Assembly (NCBI GenBank): GCA_030159075.1
Contig: BROG01000405.1
Span: 124,001 to 188,000, forward strand
Direction of reading: 5' to 3'
Length of the DNA: 64,000 bases
From: Atrina japonica
Taxonomy: Eukaryota > Mollusca > Bivalvia > Pterioida > Pinnidae
This document shows positions 27,601 to 39,600 of this stretch, piece by piece. Position 1 is the stretch's first letter. Each line of letters starts with the position of its first letter. Both the position numbers and the translations under genes were made by a program. Below the pieces are notes generated by a model, which saw nothing but the letters and a program-made list of their open reading frames with translations, was not told the DNA's origin and did not search any database.

Positions 27601-30600
27601 CAAGTGTAAATCTTTATTTTACCCTCAAGTCTAATTCCATTAGAATCACTCAAAAAATATTATGAAAGTATTTTATTATTCAAACATGTAAATAAAAAGC
27701 AAACCCAAAATTTTAAGATTTTTTCAGGATACGGTTTTCATTTAAATGGATTTTCAAAGCCAAAGTCTACTTTCAAGGGTTTTTCAAGATAAAAACCAAA
27801 TGCAGGTGGGTTTTTTTGTGTTTTTTTTCAAGATTTATTAGATCCCTTTATATCTGTATAAACACTTCACATACATCTGTTAAATGATCCAGCAATATAG
27901 ATTCTCGGACCAGGAAGTTGTCTCCGGTGTAGACAAAAACGAAGGAATCAGCGGCACCTGACAACATCCTGGAACGGCAGAAAAAACAATGACTAATTAA
28001 TGGGTATACAATATTGTAGATCTGCATCACCATAGCAACACAAATCAGAAAATGAATCAATGATTTATATAAAAACCCATTTTTTTTATCAATATAATTA
28101 TAGTACATGAGAGAGCCATCTTTTCTCTTAACTGTTTAGTACAAGATGTAGTTTATTTCTAAAATTTAACTTCAAGAACTGAAAACAATTTTTTTTATTT
28201 TGGAATTTTGTGATCCATATTTAAAAACACAAAGTATAAACTCTTGTTTTAATTTGTTTTTCAAACAAATTGTTGCACTTACAAATTTTCTTTTAAATTA
28301 TGGAATGTTCATTTTCTAGCTTTAATTGATTATTTTCTGGGCTCATCATTAACTTTTTCTTTCACTTGCTTTGTTTGGCTGGCATTAATTGCAAACAAGC
28401 ACTCTGTGAGTACTGATAAATCAATATACCAGTATGTCCCTTATCAGCAGAACAAAGAGTAAAATTGGCTGCAGGATCCAGGGGCCAGACAGGCCCCTTA
28501 GAAAAAAATATCTAGGGGCCCAGGTTGAAATCTAGGGGCCCAGCTATTTCTTCAGATGCTTTTATACAGAAAATAAAACAGCCCAACATTTTCTCAATTT
28601 TATTCAAATTTCTCTTTCTATATCACTTTTATAAATCATGTTGCATGCAATATGTCTCTTGAATCTACATACATGTACAAACCAATAACAAAATCCCATC
28701 CATTTTGTTGAGAAGGAGTGGTTCTTTTTTGTACTCTTTGGAGTATTCTAGGGCTGGTGTCTTGCTGGGGTTTTCAGCAATGAAACACCACACAACGTGA
28801 CTTACGAGTCCAAGGAATGGTTACAAGTCAAATTACCTTCACCCCTGAATGATTTTGGCACTTTCGATTTTGTAAATCAGCACTTAGTTTAGTTAAATAG
28901 ACTTCTGGAAATATTCATTTCAACACTTGAAAATATTTATCAAGGTAACGAAATGGTATTAAAAAATGTTTATCGCAGAAGAAAAGTTTCATTTTCAGAA
29001 ATAATTTGTGAGTATAACATGCTCTCTTGATAATTATAAATCACAAATTCACGTCAGTGAAAAAAAAACATAGTTTACATACATCTCCAAATTATCCGTT
29101 TTAATTTAAACATGTCATTTGCTATCAAAACATTGTTTTGACCAAGCAGTCATTTGAAAGGAACAAAGGATTCAAAGCGGAGTTAACTGTTGTGTAATTA
29201 AGGCGATAAATTACGAGATCCTAATGTTGAACAATTAACGGAATCTGCTGAAAAAAGGCCTACCTCTCGATAGGCCCGAGTGCCAATACTGAAATAATTT
29301 GCAAGCAACTGTTGAAAATACAGTTAAAAAGAAACAAGTTCTGAAATCACTAGGTATCGATGTGCATGAACTAAGTAGTGATTTCACCATGTGCCAATCG
29401 AACAAGGATTAAAAAAATCACGAAACGTTCTTGAAAGTTGATCAACATGTACACATCGGTGTGTATCAGTAATACGCTTCAGCACAACATTTTGACACGT
29501 AAAGCATTTAAACATCTCACAAACCTAGATTTACATGACAAAATTGTTGTGGAGTAGACGAAAAGATAAGAGAAAAATTGACACACGGACATATACGGAT
29601 ACGGTTGTACTTGCCATCTGGGCGATAGGCGGTGCAAATTTTGATCGCCCAGTCATAAAAATGGTAGAAATGTGACTGGGCGAGTGCTAATTTTACTCCT
29701 TGCAGAACCAAAATTTAGCAAACTTTGAGTTATCACAAAACTTCAACCAAAACCTTAACCAATTGAACTGACTGACAGACTAAATCTAACCGTCATCAAG
29801 CTGACAACCAATGTTGTCCAGGTCTAACAAAACCTTAACTGGACTAACTGACAGACGTAGACAGAACCTATCTGTCCTCAAGCTGACAAAGCAATGTCTT
29901 TCAAGTCTAACACAACGTTAACCAGGGGAAATGACAGAGGCATACAAAATCTAACTGTCATCAAGCAGACAACCAATGTCTTCCTGGTCTAACACAACCA
30001 TTATAACCTGACAAACTAACTGACCAAATCTAATTGTCATCAAGCTGACAACAAACACACCTCTAACTTCAATATACAGTTTATCAGTGTCATGATGACA
30101 TCTATTTTTTAAAGTTTCCACTTGCCAAAACAGACAGTGTTTTCAATTGATTCTGTCCTCCGATCCACATTACTAGGCGGGGCGGCGGACTAATCTTTAG
30201 GTCATCATACAGATGATTCTACTAACTTTGCAATTATGACATGATTCACTGGGAGTGCATTTTATTCCCCAATGGATACCTCTGGGCATGTTGATAGATA
30301 AGATTGAGTTAATCTCGCACCTATAATTTTAATGTTGTTATGCTGACATTGCCTATAATTTAAACTCGTCAAAGTCAAGAAAGGGGTCACGAGCCTCCAT
30401 ATGAACTAGACTACTGTGATCCTGAGAACTTTTCTGCCCTGTTCAATTTTCACCTTTAGATGAGAGGGTGAATTTTAAATGAACTTGAAATTTTCAAGTT
30501 AAGTTAATGAAGTACAGCCATACATTTCTTCCATGAGACTTTGGTGATTCAGGGCAAATTGAGGACGGGGGTGGAATATGATTTCTGTGGTAAATGGGGG

Positions 30601-33600
30601 AAAACTGGCAGGTATGCAGTACACTTGCCCGAAACAAAATATGAACTCCCTGGGTCAGGCAATGTAATATGATTTCTGTGATAAATGGGGGAAAACTGGC
30701 AGGTATGCAGTATGCCTGCCCGAAACAAAATCTGAACTCCCTGAGTCAGGCAATGTTGTACATCTAGACTTAATCTTACCATAATATTTCTCTGAGTATC
30801 TGTATTTCTGACATGACAACCTGTGGTCTGCTGCTGTAGAACGGATCTGTGGCCTCTTTGTACCTCTCCCTTGTTAAATGAAAAACAAAGAGTACAAGAC
30901 TCAATTAACACAAACATATCTTATATCCCCAATTAACCTGACCTCAACCATTCCTCTTAACTTCAGCATTTAAAAAAATGTTAGACTAAGTCCAAAACTG
31001 AGTCAATTTAAAAAAATATATTTACTAGTGTCTTATCACGGAAGTTAACGATTTTCCATGTTTTGACACATATGACTTAAACAGCAAGTGTTGTTTTTTT
31101 TGTCATGTGTTTATATGTATTTTTCTTCCTACTTCATGCAAATGTTCCTTAAATGTGGCCATTCAGTTTTTTCTATATTTGTTTGAAAGTCCCCCATATT
31201 ATGAAAGTTGTCTGAAGGGGGTTCACATTTGTCACCAATTATAGACAATGTCATTCTGCAGAATTTTCGAAAATAAAATATACCTCAATACAATGGGACC
31301 AGCGATACAGAGGAAATATGCCTTACAGCAATTTACAAGACTTATCCAGCACCTTAAGCATAGGATATGCTAAGAATCATAAGACATGCTGATTTGATTT
31401 GATTTTTTGTTTTACGCCATACTCAATAATCTTTTAAGTCATATGATGGTGTCCAGTTTTTATTGGTGGAGGAGAAACCCCGGCTACCCGGGTAAAGACC
31501 ACCGACCTTCCGCAAGTCAACTGGCAAACTTTCCCACATAATTCAAAACGACCCTAGTGGGATTCGAACCAGGGGTGAGAGGCCTTGTGATTTAAAGCGC
31601 AATGCTCTAACCACTCGGCCACTGAGGCCCTTCATAAGACATGCAATGCAAGTTTAGATGATATATGAGCTGTTTTAAGCAAGAAAACCTGACCTCTTCT
31701 TGACTAAAATATCGAAGCCAGCATAATAGCATAAGTTCCCCCCCCCCTCGCCTTCTACTTCAGCATTCATCTGTGTACAATTGGATCTAGAATTAAGCTT
31801 TTTCTATTTATAACTGCTGGGACTGTGTTGGTTGAAAAATTTTATGGTGTTAGAAAAACTACTGGGATGGTGTTGGTTGAAAAATTTTATGGTGTTAGAA
31901 AAACTGCTGGGACTGTGATGGTTGAAAAATTTTATGGTGTTAGAAAAACCGCTGGGACTGTGATGGCTGAAAAATTTTATGGTGTTAGAAAAACTGCTGG
32001 GATTGTGTTGGTTGAAAAATTTTATGATGTTAGAAAAATTGCTAACTATCATCCCAGCCACAATGCTGTAAACTATTGAAAAGTCAAGCTTGCAAATATT
32101 TACAACACATGCATATATCAATTTCATGAGACAAAGGAACTCAATGGAATATTAATGTTCTCCCAATTTTCATTTCTTTGCTGCAGAAGCACTCAGCTCA
32201 AAATTTGTAATACATTTATCTCTTTTTTAAACTACAAGTAAAATGAAAAATACTACAAAAGTTTGAGTTCATAGTTCATACCAGTCTTGAGCCAAATTAC
32301 TCCTTTGACCATCAACTGTGTGTTCTCTGTTGTGGCCACACCAATATTGAACAGTTACATTCTTTTTCAGCCAGCTGAAACCAGTTTCTTGTGACATTGG
32401 TGGCATTGAAGAATGTTCATCTTCTATCAAATACAGAGTGGATGCTTCTGTGGGGATCAGGGAGAGGTCTGGATCTGGAGGGTTTACCGGAGTTGCCAAC
32501 TCTGGCTCATTGCAATCACTTACATGTGGGACATCACTTTCCTCACTTAGAGTTTCTGTCTCTGATTCTGACTACAATTAATAGCAAGACATGTGTAAAA
32601 AAAATTCTGTGCAGCTATATGTAAGTCTTAAGGCATTCATTAAGATTTAAAGTCCCATAACTCTGGCAAATACAGCTGAATGTGAACCATATCATCCTAT
32701 GTTTTATTGAAAAGAGAATGAAGCCTAAGTAATATGAGAGAATCAAAAAATGTTGCCGAGTGACAAGACACAATACTGAAAATCACTTTTAATATCTCCA
32801 GATACAAATATTCGCATAAATTTGCAAGATAGCTTCAACGCATTATCTGTATATAACAGTTTGATATTGTGAGGGTATTTAGCTTCAATGTTTACATTGT
32901 CTATCAACACCAACAAAATTGTTATATAAAACTGATATCTACATTTATAAAGGCAAACATGAATGAAAAACCTTCGATTCACAGCTATTGCAATCGATTA
33001 TTCCATTTTTTATCAGAATTAAATCAAAACATGGAGGAAAAATGGTTGTAAATCACATCTTGGAAGGAAGTCATTTTATTTAACTTTTTGATATACTAGT
33101 TAGTTTTAGAGTTATTCCATTACCTGTCAAGTCTTGTGTGGTCCAGACTGTTATTACTAAAGTACAGAAGTATCTAATCAAACACCATTTCATTTGAAAA
33201 ACATGTATATAACCAGAGAGACGCATAATCTACAATTGTGTTTAATTTTGACATAGTTAGACAAATCCAAGAGACAAATGTACTGTCAAGACACCTCACG
33301 TGTACAGTTCAAAACAAAACAATACAATGTACATGGGTGATGTGAGCCTAACAGTAGATTAGATTTACAAAATGCCAGCCATTTTCCATGCATTCTTGAT
33401 AACATCAGGATACCATGTCATCCCAACCTAAGCTAACCCAAGAATCATGTGACAGTCAAAACGGCATTGAGAGATAACATGTTACGGTAAGCAGGAATGT
33501 TTTGCAAAATTAACTTAACATATCGCAATCATGATTTCATGTATTTGCGAATTTGAGATTTGAAATTTAACAACTACTGCTGCTGTCAAATTTACCCTTA

Positions 33601-36600
33601 CTTTTCATTCATAGGGTATTTTACATATAATTAAAATTCTTACTTTAATTTTATACTTTCCCTCTCATTTAATGTCGGAAAAGATGAATATTACACAGAG
33701 ACAAACATTTACAGGTACAGTATAACCTGCCTTAGCGACCACCTCAACCTGTGTATAAAGACCACCTGGTCATAAAGACTGTTTTTTTGCTGTCCCCAAT
33801 AGTACCATTTGTGTACAAATCAACTTCTATATAAAGACCACCTCCCTATAAAGACTGGTTTTGCTGTCCCTTAGTGGACAATTTAAAAACCATCAGAAAT
33901 ATTTATCAATTATGATTTCAAACCTCAACTTAATTCAAGTTGTAGTGAAGCTTGAAATTCTCAGACAAACATTACCGTTTTATCTTCATAAACTTAGACA
34001 GATGCTCATGAAAATCTTTTGTAAGTGGTTTTTATTTAATTGTTGTTATTTTTCCATCCTATGGTGAATATTCTACATATTTTTAAAAATTATTTTCATC
34101 GTTTTTTCTTGAACATATTTTATTTTTTTTAAATTCTAAAAAATTTTGTAAATAAATCATGGACAAGTGGGTTTATGATTCAAACAGGTTACATTTGATA
34201 GTTACTTGTTCGATGGAAAAAGTGACAGAAATCCCATTATATGAAATGGATTTTATTAGTTCTGTCACATAATATATTTCCCAACAGTTAAACCTCAAGA
34301 AATAGTTATTGTTTATAGGGAAGTAAAAATTATATATCTCTTATATAGACACACTAATGTAGCGTATATTATTGGGCCAACTTTTGTAAGCTATCAGTGA
34401 GAGGTTAAGGAATTTCCCACTCTTTTGAAAATGGGGTCAAAGCCTTTTGAATTGGGTATTTTAGCAACATTTTATTGAAATTGGGAAATCTAGAAATACA
34501 CAAAATTATGAGAAAATACAAGAATCATTGTCATTTAATTTCTATTGAGAAATTTCGACTGCAAATTTGGAAAAAATGCATTGTTTTTGCAATGGGAATG
34601 GGGCCTTATTTTGGCCCCATATGATAGGGTGGAAAATCCCTGCAGGTTTATATATCAACTCACATCAGTATCACCATAAATTGTTGAAATTTCTTCTCCG
34701 TCCATCAGAAAACCTCCCCAGTCAAAGTCATCTTCTGGTTCTGTGAAAGAGACAACAAATAAAAATGTACCAGTATAATAATAATACTAAACTAAATGAC
34801 GTGTTTTATAATATTGTAACGGAGGGCTTTCACCTTAACACTTCTGAATCCATGTGCACACAAAATCACTTTCACACCAGCCAAAACCTTCAGTGAGGCA
34901 CCTGAGGGGGGTTACAACAGCTAAGCATACAAATTCACCATCTACAGGTAGTATAGTAAACAAAGATTTCCCTACTGCTCAAAGTCTGGGTCCAGGGTTA
35001 AAATTTTTTTTAGGAAATATACAATACTTTAACTAAAACAGAAAAACCCAATTTGAGACATTGTATGGAATTACTTCATTCTTTTATTTTTTTTTTTTTT
35101 GAAACTCCAAACTGGAAATTTTTGCATATTTTGGGGAAAATACAAGCCATTTTTGCATTGAGAATGAGTCCTGTAACCGGATCCAAAATTGGCCTAGGAA
35201 AAATCCCTGGTAAACAAACTTAGTGAACACTTTATTCCTGCTTTGTTTTCTGTTTTGAATGAACTCCGTGCATCGGTCAGTCTGTATGTTCTAAAAAAAA
35301 CATGACTGCTCTGTCACCACCAAGAAAACAAAAAGCATTGTTTTTAGAAACTGCATACACGATCTGTTCTTGACTTTTTTGCCAAGTATGAATAGGTCAG
35401 CAGTTGGGTAAATAAAAGGTAACAAAAATACAAGTTTCTGTTTTCTTTTGACTTCCAAGAAAAGTTCCTGTTTGTGCCGTTGGTTACTTTTAGCTTGAAA
35501 TGAGTGATTTTTATATAAATGAACTGCATCATAATCTTTAAGCCCACTTCGCCATAACGATATGACAAACTATCCTTACAATGAATTAAGCAATCAGGTC
35601 CCTTGAAATCTGTTATAAGCGAATTTTACTGATACATCAGTACCTGTTTATAAGTAACTGTCTTACCTGTATTTTCTAATGTCAGTACATAGATTTATCA
35701 AAACCTGTTTATAAGTAATTTACATGTAATTTATAATGCCATTACATAAATATATACGATGGTTTGTTGTAATTGTGCGCACCTAAGACGAATATGGTCA
35801 AGCAGTCACTATAGATAAACATTTTGAATTGATTCAAAACATTGATTGAATACATCAAACATCAAGCAAAACAGTAACAATAACAAAACATTTTATTCAG
35901 TAATCAATAAACCGTAGCAAGATCTAAAATAGACACACCCCTGTGTTCAGTGAGTGTTCACCATCTTGTTGTAATTGTGCGCATGATCAAATATACCTAG
36001 GTCTTTCCCCATCTCTATTTTTTCATCATGTTTGTGTGTTAAGCATTGTTTAGACAGTCTATGTGCTTTTTGAAGGGCTCAATCATAGGTTGGAAATTTT
36101 TTTTATTGTGATTGACAGTGGGGGGAGTTCATCTTGCCGATATGTGCCTCTGTTGGCAATGAGTGATAATATATATTGTGGGAATTTGGGGGCATTGGCT
36201 TAATGTTATTGATTTTAGCATAAAAATACTTACTTTCAACTGATTTCAAAAGGATTTACTTTTTCTGACCCTTGAATACACAAAATCTTAACTTTATTAG
36301 AAGCTGGGATGATGCTTTGTTTGCGGAATGATGTAATATGTAGAGCGTGCACAATTACAACATGCACACAATTACAACATGCACACAATTACAACATGCA
36401 CACAATTACAACAAGCAGCTGTAGATTTAGCAATATCAGTTTTATAAGTAATTTATCTGGAATTTATAATGTTGTTACATAGATTAATCAGTTCCTGTTT
36501 AAATGTCATTTACCTGTAATTTATAATGTCATAACATAGATCTACCATTACCTGTTTATAAGTAATTTAATTGTAATTTATAATGTCATCACAAGATTTA

Positions 36601-39600
36601 TCAGTACCTGTTTATAAGTAATTTACCTGTAATTTATAATGTCATTACAAGATTTTTCAGTACCTGTTTATAAGTAATTTACCTGTAATTTATAATGTCG
36701 TTACCCAGATTTATCAATACCTGTTTATAAGTAATTTACCTGGAATTTATAATGTTGTTACATAGATTTATCAGTACCTGTTTATAAGTAATTTACCTGG
36801 AATTTATAATGTTATTACATAGATCTATCAGTACCTGTTTATAAGTAATTTACCTGGAATTTATAATGTCAATACATAGATCTATCAGTACCTGTTTATA
36901 AGTAACTTACCTGTAATCTCTAATGGTGTTACATAGATTTATCAGTACCTGTTTATATGTCATTTACCTGGGATTTTCAGTATCTTTGGTTTTTCGGTGT
37001 ACACACTTCTGGTTGGGGAATCAGCCAGATTCAGAAGTAGACTTATCAATGCATAGTGAGTGTCAGTCTGAAATGAAATCAATAGATTAATCAACAAGAG
37101 TTGTCAGAAGACAACAAAGCTCATCGATATCATCATAGATATTTGACCCACAGCTGTCAGGTTTAAAGGTCAAAGGACTGGTAAAATTTTGATTCCTTCA
37201 GCTCAGGTAAAAAATTTTGAAAGGTAAGTCAAAGTTCAAGGTCAAGGTCACTAGGTCAAAACTCAAGGTACCAAATGAAAGCTCTTGTCATAAGGAATCT
37301 ATATGTGAAATATCAAAGCCCTATCCCTCATGGTTTAAAAGATACATTATATAGCCAGGGTTAAAGTTTTTGAAAAGTAGGTCAAAGTCCAAGGTCAACA
37401 TCACTAAGTCAAAAGTCAAGGTACCAAATGAAAACTCTTGTCATAAGGAATTTACATGTGAAATATCAAAGCCCCGTCTCTTGTGGTTAAAAAGTTATAG
37501 GCCAGGTTAAAGTTTTGTCTACGGATGCCGATGACAACAACGATGCCAGGGGTATGGCATTAGCTCTACGGACTTTCTAAAATGAAATGAAAAAAAAAAA
37601 AAACACTTGTCTAAAAAGACCATATTTTGAAAATTATTCTATATATTCCCTCGCAAAAGAGATTTGGAGGGGCTATTGTATCTGTACCATATACATACAT
37701 ATTTTAATTTTAAGCTCCAATTTCTACATATACTTCATACTTCTCAACAGAACTGGACACAACTTTACATTTTTGTATACAAATGCTTACCGGTACATGT
37801 AGAATGTGATTAACTTGGGCAAGCTTACATTTGGTGCTGTTTTACCCCTTATTTACGGTGTTAAAACCTTTTGTTGTGTTATTTTTATTTGTGCATGGTC
37901 AACGGTGAATGCAGTCACTATAGAAAATGATGATACTAAGTCGTCCATTTCTGATTTCAATATACTCAACATTAGGGCTGTCATTGATACACTTGATATT
38001 GATACATGTACATGTATATAGTTGATACAAATTCATTCAAAACGATAATTGATATATTTTCTACTATCGATACATTTCATAATGCATTTCACAAGATGTA
38101 TTCTTTTTAACAGTTTACGAAATTCTCAATTTTGTTTTTGTTCAGTCTTACATAATGTTCCTAACTATTTTAATTGTTCATTTTGTTCAAATAAGCAATG
38201 TTTTCCCTGCAATGAATGATTTTTTTTTCATTTTCAGGTAAAATACACAATAAAACACCTAAATATTATAATAGATCCAGGGTTTTCCCTGGGATTTTCA
38301 AATGAGGAGTCCATGGACTCCCACAACTACAAAATTAGGAGTCCATTTTGTAATTTAGGAGTCCATTTGCAGTCCACTTCAATTCGATCAGAATTAAACT
38401 GAATGTCAAATGTGCACTTTTTTTGATAATTACAGACATCCCTATAAACATGAAATTAAATAAAATATAGTTGTTTTAACTATATTTGAAATCATATGGA
38501 AATTTTATATCAAAAATCTATAAATTGTAATACAATTACATGTTTTTAGAAATATAGATGCAAAACTGAAAAGTTACTAAATATATGTAGCCTACTAATT
38601 GATGCCTCAAATTTATTTACTTGAAAATTATATCTATTTTATCCATTTCAAGTATTAAAGTACTTTATCATATGTATGACTTACATAAACATTTGTGTAA
38701 ATAAATCATTTTATATAACCATCATTAGTACTTTCATTATTATTTTTTAATTTCCATAATTCAAATGAAAGTCGGGTTTGGTATCCCTTCTTTAATTTAT
38801 ACTTCCGGAAGTACCCATAAAGTGATGAACGATGTTGTCTTGTTGATTCTAGATCTATATTAAGGTAAAGATTTTCCTGTTTTATTGTAAATAAAGTGAT
38901 GAATTCAGTTTCTTGGTTTTCTTGTGGAATTGCTCTAGAACATAAGAATTAAAAATGGACATAAAAAAGAAGCAAACTGGTAGAAATAGGTCGCATGCTT
39001 GGTTTATTTACCCAAACAATCTTGAAAGACATCAAGTATTTAACGCGTCCACTAGGACGCAATAGATCTTATTTTAGGCGTCATTTAGGATTTTTACGCG
39101 TAAATACGCAGAATTATTGCATCAGGGAAAACCCTGTGGATCTATTCACTCTGAATATATTATTTTATAGAAATACCAAATTATTTGATTTATCGATATA
39201 TCAACATTTTTTACTTATCGGTACATCGATATAGAATTTCTCTTCAATGACAGTCCTACTCGACGACATATAGTGTGAATTTCTACCTGTTTTGCCCAGA
39301 CCGATTAGTTTCAACATCACTGAAGGGGATTCGTATCACCTGTGCTGGTTTGTTTGATTACTTATTTGCCCTGATTAAATAGCTATTTAGTCTGCATCGT
39401 GTTCAATGATACAGTTTATCTCGCACTGATTTAAACTTTAAAGCCCTGCAATTTAAGTTGGTCACAGGATGTACATAAACATGTTTATTCATTTTTTCAA
39501 AAAAAAAAAAAACAATTTCTATCGTTACACATCACAAATACACGTGTGATATTCTTCAACAGTTACTAAGTAAACGTGAAATGTACCTTTCCCACGGCTC

